Shown: positions 50,798 to 63,317, counted from the stretch's first letter. The stretch: DNA of 64,000 bases from Posidonia oceanica (GCA_037176725.1 JAZBRS010000026.1:106313501-106377500), one strand, 5' to 3'. Translations and numbers: made by a program. Notes: a model not told the origin generated them from the sequence alone.

Positions 50798-51317
50798 TAG
50801 GTCAAGCGAAGCGAGACCGCTGCTCAGGGTTGACGAGACACCCCATCTGACCGACGGGAGTAGAGGTTTGCTATGGGCGTGAACTACTTATTCGGCGGAT
50901 GCACCGAAAATCGTATCCCGTTGCCGCGATGCAAAGATGCAGGTGCAGATGGATGGGATGCAAAGTATGCAATGCATGCTAATGCAAATGCAATGCAAAC
51001 GTTAGTACAAAAGTTAGTGCAGCTAGAATGCTGATGCAGCAGAAAATGGTGGTGATGCTGGACTAGTATGCAGTGCTAAAAAGGAAAAGGTGCAAAAGGG
51101 GGATGCAAAAGAAGAATGCTAAAAAGGAAAACGTGATGTGGCGCAAAGATTCGACAGATAGGCCAAATTTGCGCGACAAGGCGAGAAAGAAAAGGTGCAA
51201 CTTGTCCCCGCCTGGGGAGCAGGCTAGCAAAAGAAGTGCGAGGGGAGAGAGGCCGACTCCCCGATCGCAGAGGGATGCGGGACTTTGCTTTCCTGGGGCA
51301 AAGTCGCGCGAAGAAGG

Positions 51318-52260
51318 TGATAAGGTGTCGGGCTTATCGGCCGGATAGTTTACGGTCCTATCAATCGGAAGTGATAGTTTACGGACCTATCAACCGGAAG
51401 CGATAGTTTACGGACCTAACAACCGGAAGCAGTTATGAGTGATAGTTACTGGAAATCAGTCGTATAACATGGTTGTGCAGGATAGTTTACGGTCCTATCA
51501 ACCGGGAGCGATAGTTTACGAGCCTATCAACCGGGAGTGATAGTTTACGGGCCTATCAACCGGGAGCGATAGTTTACGGTCCTATCAACCGGAAGCACAA
51601 ACCATGAGTGATAGTTACTGGATATCAGCCGTATAACGCAAATGCCAGAGAATGATAGTTTACGGTCCTATCAACCGGGAGCGATAGTTTACGGACCTAT
51701 CAACCGGGAGCGATAGTTTACGGACCTATCAACCCGAAAGGGCATTTGCGAGTGATAGTTACTGGATATCAGCCGTATAACATGATTGGCGCAGCGATAG
51801 TTTACGGACCTATCAACCGGGAGCGATAGTTTACGGACCTATCAACCGGAAAGCGCAATCATGAGGGATAGTTATTGGTTATCAGCCGTATAATGCAATT
51901 GCAAGTGATAGTTTACGGTCCTATCAACCGGAAGCGATAGTTTACGGACCTATCAACCGGGAGCGATAGTTTACGGACCTATCAACCGGGAGCGATAGTT
52001 TACGGTCCTATTAACTGGAAAATGCAATTGCAAGGGACAGTTACTGGATGTCAGCCGTATAACGTAATTGCAAGTGATAGTTTTGGATATCAGCCAAGGA
52101 TGAGTTTTGGATCATCAGCCAGAGAATGATAGTTTATGGTCCTATCAACCGGAAAGTGCAATTACGAGGGACAGTTACTGGATGTCAGCCGTATAACACA
52201 ACTGCGAGCTGGATAAGACACCAGCCCAAGATGATAGTTTACAGTCCTATCAACCGGAAA
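51318..52260. repeat. Tandem array a: 29-bp GATAGTTTACGG..CCTATC units, internal 1
   Basis: Repeats of GATAGTTTACGGACCTATC followed by AACCGGGAGC (29 bases, stem GATAG/CTATC). After every two to four units comes a variant GATAGTTACTGGATATCAGC unit and a short non-repeat linker. The third base after GG varies among A, T and G between units. The array lies between ORF1 and the PPT, where Ogre elements are known to carry tandem subrepeats. Confidence 0.92.
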
Positions 52261-52264
52261 GAGC

Positions 52265-52410
52265 AGAGATTGATTGATTGATTGATGATTGATGATTGAT
52301 ATTGATAAGAAAAATAGGATTGATTGATATTGATAAGAAAAAGAGTGATTGATTGATATTGATAAGAAAAAGAGGATTGATTGATATTGATAAGAAAAAG
52401 AGAGTGATAA
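52265..52410. repeat. ATTGATTG/ATTGATAAGAAAAAG microsatellite region
   Basis: Short ATTG-based repeats joined to several ATTGATAAGAAAAAGAG units, bridging arrays a and b. The equivalent is at 62350-62475. Confidence 0.85.
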
Positions 52411-53288
52411 GATATCGGACTTATCGACCGGCAAAGGGGAAGAGATGATAAGATATCGGACTTATCGGCTGGTAAACGAATAAAAGTATAGAATGATAAG
52501 ATATCGGACTTATCGGTCGGTAAAGGGGGGATAAGGGAGTGATAAGATATCGGACTTATCGACCGGCAAAGGGAAAGAGATGATAAGATATCGGACTTAT
52601 CGGCCGGCAAATGAATGAAAGAATAGAATGATAAGATATTGGACTTATCGACCGGCAAAGGGGGGATAAGGGAGTGATAAGATATCGGACTTATCGGCCA
52701 GCAAAGGGAAAAAGATGATAAGATATCGGACTTATCGACCGGCAAATGAATAAAAGAATAGAATGATAAGATATCGGACTTATCGGCCGGCAAAGGGGGG
52801 ATAAGGGAGTGATAAGATATCGGACTTATCGGTCGGCAAAGGGAAAGAGATGATAAGATATCGGACTTATCGGTCGGCAAATGAATGAAAGAATAGAATG
52901 ATAAGATATCGGACTTATCGGCCGGCAAAGGGGGGATAAGGGAGTGATAAGATATCGGACTTATCGACCGGCAAAGGGAAAGAGATGATAAGATATCAGA
53001 CTTATCGGCCGACAAATGAATGAAAGAATAGAATGATAAGATATCGGACTTATCGGTCGGCAAAGAGGGGACGAAGAAATGATAAGATATCGGACTTATC
53101 GACCGGCAAAGGAAAAGAGATGATAAGATATCGGACTTATCGGCCGGCAAATGAATGAAAGAATAGAATGATAAGATATCGGACTTATCGGTCGGCAAAG
53201 AGGGGACGAAGAAATGATAAGATATCGGACTTATCGGCCGGCAAAGGGAAAGAGATGATAAGATATCGGACTTATCGACCGGCAAATG
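52411..53288. repeat. Tandem array b: higher-order 135-bp repeat, internal 1
   Basis: Every unit contains GATAAGATATCGGACTTATC (stem GATAAG/CTTATC) followed by GRCCGGCAAA. Three unit lengths (about 41, 48 and 46 bases, differing in their A/G-rich tails) alternate to form a period near 135 bases, about 6.5 times. The landmark GAATAGAATG recurs near 52621, 52757, 52891, 53027 and 53161. The 348-residue ORF across it is a repeat artefact. Confidence 0.92.
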
Positions 53289-53311
53289 AATGGGTTTCGC
53301 GAGAGCGAATC

Positions 53312-53440
53312 ATCTCATGATACCAGGAATACCATGAGGGAAAGAGAGGGAGCATGATACCAAGGGGCGATCAAAAGGTGCCCCTGGTATCAGAATGATA
53401 CCAAGAGTTGGCCAACGCGTCCTTGGCATCGAAAGCAGAG
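53312..53440. repeat. Inverted-repeat cluster next to array b, internal 1
   Basis: GATACCAAGGGGC (53356-53368) pairs with GCCCCTGGTATC (53380-53391): 12 base pairs with one bulged A and an 11-base loop. A weaker stem, GATACCAAG with CTTGGCATC, follows. The first is conserved at 62886-62921. Confidence 0.8.
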
Positions 53441-53816
53441 GGTGAAGACAAAACTGTCGTGTTTGCCAGACGAGTAGTTTGGGGTACCAGTCCAAAGATG
53501 GTGACAGGTTGACGGACCTATCGCCGAGCAGTTGGGGGTACCAGCCTGCTGATGAAGATCTGGATGACGGTGCCCGGTAGCTTGCTCGCTCAGACGTCAT
53601 GGGTCAGCAGTTGGGTTGACTGATGAGGACTTTTCCCGCGGTGTTTGGCAGCAAGTCTGGCGAGGGGCTCTGCAGATATGATTGATATGTGCACTTGAAG
53701 CAGACTTGAAATGCAAACAGGTGGCTCATGATGCCTTTGTATTGATTGAACTTGATTACATGCCTTTGACAGGCCAAAAGTTTACAGCAGAAAGATTAAC
53801 AGACAGCTACATGGAC
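53441..53816. other. Ogre internal spacer, no gene seen
   Basis: Sequence between the hairpin cluster and the ORF1 stop codon. It includes two GGGGTACCAG motifs and no domain. Confidence 0.5.
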
Positions 53817-54797
53817 GCTCTAGTCGGTCCTGGCTTTCTTCGCCTTTCTGGAGTCAGGGAACTGAGGAGCGCCAGGAGGTATCTCATTGATAGGCCAGAA
53901 AGCTTGTACCTCCGACAGATACTCGGGAGTGCACCCCGAACCTTGTGCAGATGCCAGATCAGTAGACCGCACTCCATGCTGCATGAGATCGGCTAGTTTT
54001 GCAGTAGCAGATACTGTCCCGTAAGGATATGCTTGAAGTAGCTTCGGGGCTGTGCTGTCTATGAAGGCACCCTGCTGGAGTCCGAACTGCCGCATGACCC
54101 AGATGGGGTGGTACTCCATGCCCCTAGTGAATCCAGGCAGCACCACAAGTCGTGCGTTGCGGGCATTGAAGAAGATAGTGAAGGACTCAGCCGCAGACGG
54201 GATGATGCGCCAGGTGACGGTGTTGTCCGTCAGCTCAGATAATTTCTTGTATTCCTCGGGGACCTTCTGGATTGTCCTGGCGTGGCCGCTATTGCAGTAT
54301 GTTTCAATAATGTGGCCCCAGGGGCGCAGCAAGTCTAGTTCAAGATGTGCAGCCAGCCAAATCTGTATTAGCACTCCGCAGCCATGGAAGTGGCGGCAGT
54401 GGTGGGAGATACGGTCCAGTCCGCAGTATGTTTCAGCCAAGACAACTGGTGCCAGGTTGATCTGCCTAGTCACCACAGCAAGTGCGATTTCAACGATTTC
54501 TATCGCGACTGTCATCTGGCCATGAGTGAAGATCAGCTCTCCCAGAAATCGGGTGACAAATCCCCGAGGCCACAAATTATCTCCGAGTTCGGCACACTTG
54601 TCTATAATTTCATCGAAGTAGTGCAAGCGCAGCATGGGCGCGGGGCCGCTGGTGCAGATCAGTCTTTGCTGGCACCTGTCAGTAGATAGCCCAGACAGCT
54701 TGTAGAGGACCGCTATGTATTTGTCACGCCTCATGAAAATGGGCGGTCCCATCAGCCGGGAGAAGCCACAGAAGCGGCACACCTCTTCCAGAGTAGG
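53817..54797 (-). pseudogene. Ogre ORF1-type protein, C-terminal part (about 325 residues), open frame
   Basis: Open without a stop from the LTR C junction at 54797 (PTLEEVCRF) to TAG near 53817. There is no start codon at the junction, so the N-terminus is missing. The middle (HPIWVMRQFGLQQ, preceded by a VTWRIIPSA segment) resembles the plant mobile-domain/DUF7745-like proteins found in gypsy elements. The last 40 residues (PEYLSEVQAFWPINEIPPGAP, then a Lys/Arg-rich end) recur in internal 2. In Ogre elements an ORF1 of unknown function lies upstream of gag, and this position fits. No gag follows. The family link is from memory and moderate. Confidence 0.6.
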
Positions 54798-57700
54798 TGT
54801 AGTAATCCCAATCAGAATCAGGCTTACTATTAGCGGCTAAGTCCGAGGAGGAGGGCTCAACTTGAAAACACTTAAAACAGAGGAGAAAGGATAAGAAAAG
54901 GGGAAGATAAGACAATTCAGAGTCGCCACCGTGTCTATTATCGGGAGACAAGGAAAACCGGGGGAAATGCGTGAATTAACACGCAAAACCAAGCAAGAAA
55001 TGCACTGGAAAGCAATACAAAGGAAAATAAATGCAAATGAATGCAAATGAGATGACTCATGCCTAGGATAAGGGCAATTTGGTCATTGCGGGTCAAAAGA
55101 CTGGGCAAGGACTCCTGTTACGTGCGGGGAAGGTGTTAGGCACCCCCGACACGCCCAAGAATCGGTCTTTCTAGGCTTACGCTCGCATACGCAGGGAAAT
55201 GCAGGTTTGAATGCCTAAATGCCAATGAATGCCTGAATGAATGCTCAAAGGTGTGCTCTAAGTGGTGGGATGCAATGCAGGAAAGTAAACGTGCAGTCTA
55301 AGTGCTCAGCAACGCTGTCTGTGTTCCGAACCGGGCGAAAACTGGCTCGTGAGAACTCCAGGCAGTAAGCATCACTGTCCTATATGCAAATGCAAGCGAA
55401 AAAGCAAAACGACGGTAAAAACCAAGCAATGCAGGCGACATGCAAAGGAAACGGCATAAGACACGCGAAACAGTGCGAGAAGCGGAAGCGGCATGCAAAA
55501 CGGTGCAAGAAAACAAGATCGGCACGCAAAACAGTGCGAGAAGGCAAAGCGGCACGCAAAACGGTGCCAAAGACAGAGCCGGCACGCGAAACAGTGCCAA
55601 AAGCAAAGCGGGCACGCAAAAAGGTGCCGAAGACAGAGCGGGCACGCGAAACGGTGCCAAAGACAGAGCAGGCACGTGAAACGGTGCCAAAAGCAAAGCG
55701 GGCACGCAAAACGGTGCCAAAGACAGAGCGGACACGCGAAACGGTGCCAAAGACAGAGCGGGAACGCGAAACGGTGCCAAAAGCAAAGTGGGCACGCAGA
55801 ACGGTGCCAAAGGCAAAGCGGGCACGCGAAACGGTGCCAAAAGCAAAGTGGGCACGCAAAACGGTGCCAAAAGCAAAGCGGGCACGCAAAATGGTACCAA
55901 AGACAGAGCGGACACGCGAAACGGTGCCAAAAGCAAAGCGGACACGCAAAACGGTGCCAAAGACAGAGCGGGCACGTGAAACGGTGCCAAAGACAGAGTG
56001 GGCACGCGAAACGGTGCCAAAAGCAAAGCGGGAACGCGAAACGGTGCCAAAAGCGAAGCGGGCACGCGAAACGGTGCCAAAAGCAAAGCGGGCACGCAAA
56101 CGGTGCCAAAGACAGACCGGGCACGTGAAACGGTGCCAAAGACGGAGCGGGCACGCGAAACGGTGCCAAAAGCAAAGCGGACATGCAAAACGGTGCCAAG
56201 GAAGAGGCGGGCACGCAAAATGGTGCCAAAAACGGCGAAATAAAACATCGATGAAGCTGTGCAGATGCAAATGCAAAGAGAGAGGACAAGAGAAGCGAAA
56301 GGAGAAGCAAACAGTGCGTGTGTGAGAACAGACACTGTTTAAGGGCCACGCAGAGTAGGTGTGAAGACCTACAATGGGGAAGATAAGCAAGTGGAAGGAT
56401 CACCACCATTTTGTAACTGTTTCCCACTAAACCGTCCTACGATATTTCTCGCACGCTGCCCAAAGCTCGCAGTGCGATCAGATCGTGGGAAAGGGGGAAG
56501 AAAGTTGCAATTAGTGGTGAATCCAGGGGAAACACAACACAAAGCACTTGGGAATACGCGAAAAAGGGGAGCAGAGCTGATAGACAAGAAGAGGAAGTCC
56601 TATTCTACATGTTCGAGGAAAGAGAAAGCGAAAACGATGCATGCAATGCAAATGGTGTGCAAATGAATGCTGTGCAGGGGTTCAGGAGGACTTACCTGGG
56701 AAATCTGAAGCCAGATCTGAGATCTGCTTGGTCCATGCTGAAGAGTGCTCCGCCGGGGTCGTCCAGGTAGCTTGGTTGAGAAGATCCAACGGCCGGATCG
56801 GAAGATATCCCAGCTTCAAGGCAGAGGGGCCAGAACAGGGGAGGAGAATGGATCTAGGTGTACAGGAGGTCCTAGGGGTGTGCAAAACAGGTCCTCCCCT
56901 GTGAATGGGAGCTAAGAGTGTTTAAGTGTGTGTAAGGAATGCCAAAATGCAAGAATGCATGAGTGCAATGCGTGCAAAGTGCAAGAAAAGACCTAAGGAT
57001 GATTTTTCAGAAAATTGGGGACTTAAATGCAATTTTTGAAAGAATAGGGGTCTAAATGCAAAGAATTTGAAAAGTTCGGGGCTTTTTATGCAGGGTTTTT
57101 GGAAATTGAGGGGTCTAAGTGTGATTTTGCAAGATGCAGGGTTTAAAATGCAATCTAATAAGGTAAACGTGCATTGGAATGAGCTTTGCAATCATATGGA
57201 GGGTCTATATGCAATTTTAAAACATGCAGGGGTTGAAATGCAATTTTTGTAGGAAAAACGCAAGCTAAATGCATGCTATGCATGGTGCAGAGGATCTATG
57301 TGTAAAATCAGGCAACAAGGGCCAAGAATGCAAATGCAGTAAATGAAGGATGAAGACAGAATGCTTGATAACAGATCAGAAGACCATGTTGCAAATAATG
57401 CAAAGATCAGGACTTAACAGCAATTTAATAAGATAACAGCAAGCATTTAAATGGCATTTAACAACTGAAGGACCTAATTGCAAAAATAAAAACATGCTGG
57501 GGCAGATAGCAAAGCATAGTAAGCCATGTTGAACCAAGATTGGACTGATATGCAAATAAGGCAACTTACTGGACTAGATTTAAAGTAGTACAACTAGGAT
57601 CACAACAACAGAGGACCATCATGCAATAAAAGAAACATGCAGGACTTTAATTAAAAGGCAACTAAAGAACATGAACTGTATGTGGATGAAAGTGCAAATA

Positions 57701-60700
57701 GGCAGGATTATAGGTTTTAATTGCAATTCAATAAGATTTTAAATCAGAATTAAACAAGTCTTAAACTGATCTGGACCTAAATGTGATATTAAAAACTTAT
57801 CATGACATGAATGCAATGTAGGGAAAATATAGTAAGTTAACAAAAAATGAAAGACATTACCTGTTTACCTGCTACAGGGACCGCTACCGGAGCTTCACCG
57901 GCGAGTCCCCTGGATCGGCGGAGGAGGGGCGACGCGGGGCGGCGGAGCGTGGGGAGAGACCGGCGGGGTGCGACGGAGGCGGAAGAGACCGGCGGCGGCA
58001 CGCGGGGTGACCGGACGGGGTACGACGGCTGCTGCGGGGGTGGCCGGCGCCGGAGAAGACAGCGACTTCGGCGAGGTCGTGTGGGCGGCACAGGCGACGA
58101 AAATCCTCGGGGAAAGGCCGAGGAGCAAGAGGGAGAAGAGAGGAATCCGGAGGGGAGGTTCTCTCACCCCTCACGCGCGCTGGAGGTCGCCACCCATCTA
58201 GGAGGCTTTTGGCCGGCCGGAGGGAAGTGGGGACGGCGGAGGGCGGCGGCTGCTGGTGCTGGGGAGGTTCGGGGGCGTTGCCGGAGGTCCAAGGAGGAGG
58301 ACGGAGCTTCCAGAAGTAAGCTCCACAGCCCGGAGCAAGATCTGGTTCAGATGAGTTCTTGCTGTGAAGACCGAGGTGGGTACGGCGATGTGCGGCGTTC
58401 CAGGCCGAGCCAAGGGCACGGACGGCTAGGTGGTTGTCTGGGGAGCGCGTGGGAAGAAGCGGAAGTGAATTCCACTGAGTGTAGAAGAAGTTATGGAGGT
58501 TTGAAGTTTTCGGGCAAAAACAGGACCCAAGTGTTTGTAGTGGAATGCGGTGGCTGTGGGAGGTCTCGTGGTGAGATATTGGGTGGATTGTGAAGGTGGG
58601 AGCTTGGTGAGTACGATGGTGGAATTTGGGAATTTTTGGATGCCTGTAGTGGAAGTTTTTCAATGGAGTATGTGTGTTGGAAGCTTTTGGAAGAAAATGG
58701 GTTCAAATGGTCTGGTTTCTTCGGGAATTCTTGGGTTGCTTGGCTTCTTGCTTCTGGTGGAGTACACAAGGGAGAGAGGAGGGTCTGTGGGTGAATTCTG
58801 GATTTCTTCTGATGTCTCTTTTCTTGGTTCCACTCGTTCTTGGGTTATGGCTTGGGTTCAGGCACTTGAGTGCCAAGGAAGGGTAGGATGCAGGTCTCTG
58901 GTGGCACGGCCGTGGCGGGCGGCGTATGCCGGTCTGGGCTGGTGCAGGCGTGCAGGTGGTCAGGTCTGGTGGTGTGTGCAGGTGTGAAGGGAGTAGGGTG
59001 GCTGAAGACAGAGAAGAGAAGGAGAAAAGAGGTCTGCTGTAACAGAGGGGGGAAGGGAAAAAAAATCAAAAAATAAAAATGAAGAAGAAGAAATAGGAAA
59101 GAAAAGGAAAGAAGAAAAGAAAAAAGAAAAAAAAGAAAAGATTAAGTTTTTGTTTCTCTTTTTTTTTGGATTTGTTTCAAAGCATAATGTCTTTTTTTTT
59201 AATTTTCTTTTTTCCTGATTACTCTTTTGAATTTGTTAATGGTTTCCTTCTTTTAAGTTTTTTTTTTTGTTTTTTGATTGTTTTAATTGTTTAAACTTCT
59301 CTTTTGATTTAAGTTTTTAGGGTTTAAGTTTTCTTTAAATTGTTTTTTGATTTTGTTGGTTAAATTCTTTTTAATATTTTTTAGTTAAGTTTTCCTTGTT
59401 AAGTTAGGATTTTTAATTAGGCTTTTTTAATGGGTTGCTTTTTAATTAGTTAGGAGGAGTTTTAAGTTTTTGATTTTAGTTTTTTCTTAAGTCTTTTTTA
59501 AATTGCTTTTGGATTTTGTTTGTTAAATTCTTTTAATATTTTTCAGTTAAGTTCTTCTTGTTAAGTTTTTAAATTAGATGCTTTTAAATTGTTTCAAGTT
59601 TTTTGATTGTTTCTTTTAGGTTTGTTAAGTGTCTTTTAATTACTTGTCTTCATGTTTTTAATTGTTTTCTTCTTCTTCTTTTTTTTATGATTTGTTTTTT
59701 GATTATTTTTAATGAGGTTTTTACTTTTGGTTTGTTTTGATTATATTTTGGTTTTTTTTTTTGCTTGATTTTATAGCATCTTCCTTTGTTTGTTTTGTAT
59801 TTTTTAGATTGCATTCTTAGTTTCTCTTTTTAGTTGGGTTTAGTTAGTTTTTGTTTTTAATTGTTTGTTTAAGTTTTTAATTATTTCTTTTTAAGGTTTT
59901 GATTTGTTTCTCTTTTGTTTTAGAGTTTTAAAGGTTTTTTAAGGCTTTAGTGGAAGAGAGGAAAAGAAGGGGAAAAGGAAAAAGAAAAGGAAGAAACGGA
60001 GGAATAAATAGGAAAGAGAAGAGTTGAAGGAAAGTAATTTTTTGAAAATCAAAGAAAATGGTAAAAATAAGATAAAAATAGGAATAAGGTTGAGAACAGA
60101 TAGGAGCACAAGGGGGCCCACAGCCAGACAAGAAAGAAAGAGAAAAGGAGGTGAAAAGAGGGAGGATAATCAGGAGAGAGAGAGGAGAGAGAAAAGGATA
60201 ATCTAAGTGAGAGAAAAGGATAATTTAGGCAAAAGGAGGTTTTAGAGGTTTCGAAAAGGGGTGAAATTTGGTGGGTGTGCAGTCTAGGGTCTCTAGTGTG
60301 CGACCTAGGGTTTTGGTTTGGTTTTGAGAAAGTTTTGGAAAGGTTTTGAGGTGTAGAAAAAGGGTAGTTTTGCCTAAGTTTTCTTAGGATTTTTGGGGGT
60401 GGTTTTGGTTTGAAAGTTTCTAGAATTTTTGGTGGGTTTGTTAAGTCAGGGATGGTGAGTTTTCCTATGGTTTTTGGTTTGTTTTTGGGTTCGGGAAAGG
60501 GGTGAAATCTTAGGTTGAGTTTTGGCTGGTTTTGGAGGGAAAGAGAAAGGGAGAGGTGTGGGTTTGGACCTGCATTTGGATGGTTTTAGGGTAAGGTCTT
60601 GGATGGTTTCAGGGTAAGGTTTTGAGAGGATTTTGGGGTGGTTTTCTGGGTTAGAAAATGGGTGTAGTTCTAGGTTTGGTTTTGAGGTTTGAGGTGGAGT

Positions 60701-60802
60701 TTGATTCGAAAGGAAGGGTGAGGAGAAAGGTGTAATTTTGGATTTTTTCCTAGCCGCCAGAGAGACCTGCCGATTCAGCCTTGTCGAAATGGGGTGTCAA
60801 CA
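54798..60802 (-). repeat. Ogre-type LTR C (6.0 kb)
   Basis: TGTAGTAATCCC at 54798 to GGGGTGTCAACA ending 60802. It is homologous to LTR B with many substitutions and indels; the GC-rich part (57840-58990) differs most. The block with the ATGCAATTTT repeats is shorter than in B and the 30-bp array longer. Confidence 0.88.
55467..56235 (-). repeat. 30-bp tandem repeat in LTR C (about 25 units)
   Basis: About 22 regular units from 55561 plus three degenerate units at the left. Each contains GGCAC...GTGCC. ORFs of 336-351 residues on the minus strand and 313 on the plus strand arise solely because the period is a multiple of three. Confidence 0.93.
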
Positions 60803-60819
60803 GATGTCCCTCCCTGAGC
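60803..60819 (-). promoter_or_regulatory. Polypurine tract of Ogre element 2
   Basis: Minus strand CTCAGGGAGGGACATC abuts TGTTGACA, one change from element 1. Confidence 0.8.
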
Positions 60820-61341
60820 GAGGTCAAGGGGACCGAGACTGCTGCTCAAGGTTGAGAAGACGCCCCATTCGACCGGAGAGCCAAATGATTGCTATTGGCC
60901 TGAGTTACTTATTCGGTGGATACACCGAAAGTCGTAGCCCGTTGCCGCAATGCAAAATGCGAATGCGTGTAAATGCAGATGGATGAAATGCAATGCATAC
61001 ACTGCATGCTAGTGTAGGTGTGATGCAAATGTTAGTGCAAAAGTTAGTACAGATAAGATTGCTGATGCGGTGCAGATGATACTGATGATGTTAGACTGGT
61101 ATGCATTGCTAGCAAGGAAGGTGCAGAGATGATGCGAGAGAAATGCTAAAAGAAAGGCGCGATGTGGCGCAAGGATCTGGCAGGTAGGCCAAACTTGCGC
61201 GACAAGGCGTGAAGGAAAAAGTGCAGCTTATCCCCGCCCGGGTAGCAAGCTAGCAAAAGAAGTGCGAGGGGAGAGGGGATGGCTCTCCTATCGCAAGGGG
61301 ATGCAGGACTTTGCCTTCCTGGGACAAGGTCGCGCGAAGAG

Positions 61342-62345
61342 GGTGATAAGATGTCGGGCTTATCGGCCGGATAGTTTACGGTCCTATCAACCGGGAGCGA
61401 TAGTTTACGGGCCTATCAACCGGAAGCGATAGTTTACGGACCTATCAACCAGAAGCAGTTGTGAGTGATAGTTACTAGATATCAGCCGTATAACATGGTT
61501 GTGCAGGATAGTTTACGGTCCTATCAACCGGAAGCGATAGTTTACAGGCCTATCAACTGGAAGCGATAGTTTACAGTCCTATCAACTGGGAGCGATAGTT
61601 TACGGTCCTATCAACCGGAAAGCACAAACCATGAGGGATAGTTATTGGTTATCAGCCGTATAACGCAAATGCCAGAGAATGATAGTTTACGGTCCTATCA
61701 ACCGGAAGCGATAGTTTACAGGCCTATCAACTGGAAGCGATAGTTTACGGACCTATCAACCGGGAGCGATAGTTTACGGTCCTATCAACCGGAAAGGGCA
61801 TTTGCGAGGGATAGTTACTGGATATCAGCCGTATAACATGATTGGCGCAGCGATAGTTTACGGTCCTATCAACCGGAAGCGATAGTTTACAGTCCTATCA
61901 ACTGGAGTGATAGTTTACGGACCTATCAACCGGGAGCGATAGTTTACAGGCCTATCAACTGGAAAGCGCAATCATGAGGGATAGTTACTGGATATCAGCC
62001 GTATAATGCAATTGCAGGTGATAGTTTACGGTCCTATCAACCGGAAGCAATAGTTTACAGTCCTATCAACTGGAAGCGATAGTTTACAGTCCTATCAACT
62101 GGAGCGATAGTTTACGGACCTATCAACCGGAAAGTGCAATTGCAAGGGATAGTTACTGGATATCAGCCGTATAACGTAATTGCAGGTGATAGTTTTGGAT
62201 ATCAGCCAGAGAATGATAGTTTACGGACCTATCAACCGGAAAGTGCAATTACGAGGGATAGTTACTGGATGTCAGCCGTATAAGACAACTGCGGGCCAGA
62301 TCGGGGATCAGTCCAAGATGATAGTTTACGGTCCTATCAACTGGA
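61342..62345. repeat. Tandem array a, internal 2
   Basis: Same 29-bp units as 51318-52260, with more ACAGGCCTATCAACTGG and ACAGTCC variants, which keep the GATAG/CTATC stem. Confidence 0.92.
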
Positions 62346-62462
62346 GAGAGCAGTGATTGATAAGAAAAAGAGTGATTGATAAGAAAAGGATTGAGTGATT
62401 GATAAGAAAAAGAGTGATTGATAAGAAAAAGATTGAGTGATTGATAAGAAAAAGAGTGATTG

Positions 62463-62820
62463 ATAAGAAAGGATTGATAAGATATCGGACTTATCGGCCG
62501 GCAAAGGGAGAGGGGTGATAAGATATCGGACTTATCGGCCGCTAAATGAATAAAAGAATAGAATGACAAGATATCGGACTTATCGGCCGGCAAAGAGGGG
62601 GTGAAGGGATGATAAGATATCGGACTTATCGGCCGGCAAAGGGAAAGAGATGATAAGATATCGGACTTATCGGCCGGCAAATGAATAAAAGAATAGAATG
62701 ATAAGATATCGGACTTATCGGTCGGCAAAGAGGGGACGAAGAAATGATAAGATATCGGACTTATCGGCCGGCAAAGGGAAAGAGATGATAAGATATCGGA
62801 CTTATCGACCGGCAAATGAA
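62463..62820. repeat. Tandem array b, internal 2 (about 2.6 higher-order periods)
   Basis: Same GATAAG...CTTATC units as 52411-53288 but with far fewer higher-order copies. The flanking TGGGTTTCGCGAGAGCGAATC is shared by both internal regions. Confidence 0.92.
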
Positions 62821-62848
62821 TGGGTTTCGCGAGAGCGAATCATCTCAT

Positions 62849-62960
62849 GATACCAGGAATACCATGAGGGAAAGAGAGGGAGCATGATACCAAGGGGCGA
62901 TCAAAAGATGCCCCTGGTATCAGGATGATACTAGGGGTTGGCCAGCGCATCCTTGGCATC
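62849..62960. repeat. Inverted-repeat cluster, internal 2
   Basis: GATACCAAGGGGC...GCCCCTGGTATC at 62886-62921, stem identical to that in internal 1 while the loop differs at one base. Confidence 0.8.
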
Positions 62961-63317
62961 GAAAGCAGAGGATGAAGACAAAACTGTCGTGTTTGTCAGA
63001 CGAGTAGTTTGGGGTACCAGCCTGACGGAGACTCAGCTGGGGATGTTGGATGGCTTGACTTGACGGCGTGGGTCTGCAGAGATTCTGGACTCCGGATTGA
63101 CTGCTAAGAACTTTCCTGCGTTGTGTTGGCTGCAAGTCTGGCCAGAGGGCTCAAGATGAGGTTGGCAATGATTATGCAATGCATTAAGCAGTCTTGAAGT
63201 GCAAGCACATAGCAGAAAACACTTTTGCATTGAAGGAACTGTTGATTACATGCCTGTGTCAGGCCAAAATATACAACACAACTTGAAAAGAAACTACATA
63301 GTAGCTGCATAAGTGCC
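62961..63317. other. Ogre internal spacer, no gene seen
   Basis: Homologous in part to 53441-53816, with no recognisable coding domain. Confidence 0.5.

Larger units (their letters stand above)
44694..54797 (-). mobile_element. Ogre-like element 1: internal region plus 3' LTR (LTR B)
   Basis: Forward direction is leftward. It comprises ORF1 C-terminal part (54797-53817), hairpin region, two tandem-repeat arrays, PPT (50797-50781) and LTR B (50780-44694). It has no gag, protease, RT, RNase H or integrase. The internal region is only 4.0 kb, whereas autonomous Ogres are known to be far larger. The 5' end is not a normal LTR/PBS junction, because LTR C abuts the inside of ORF1. The left flanking pentamer is GGGAC (44689-44693). 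Confidence 0.75.

Noticed and set aside
51318..52260. CRISPR-like pattern of 29-30 bp direct repeats with small stems
   Set aside because: There are no unique spacers of constant length, the units are contiguous, and the context is a plant LTR retrotransposon.
52239..53285. 348-residue minus-strand ORF with DKSDILS repeats
   Set aside because: Translation of tandem array b. Unit lengths happen to sum to a multiple of three, and there is no domain.
55298..56427. Long ORFs of 313-351 residues on both strands with decapeptide repeats (for example RARFAFGTVS)
   Set aside because: They arise from a 30-bp tandem repeat, a multiple of three, so several frames on both strands stay open. No start context or domain, and the same holds for 20647-21258 and 45251-46043.
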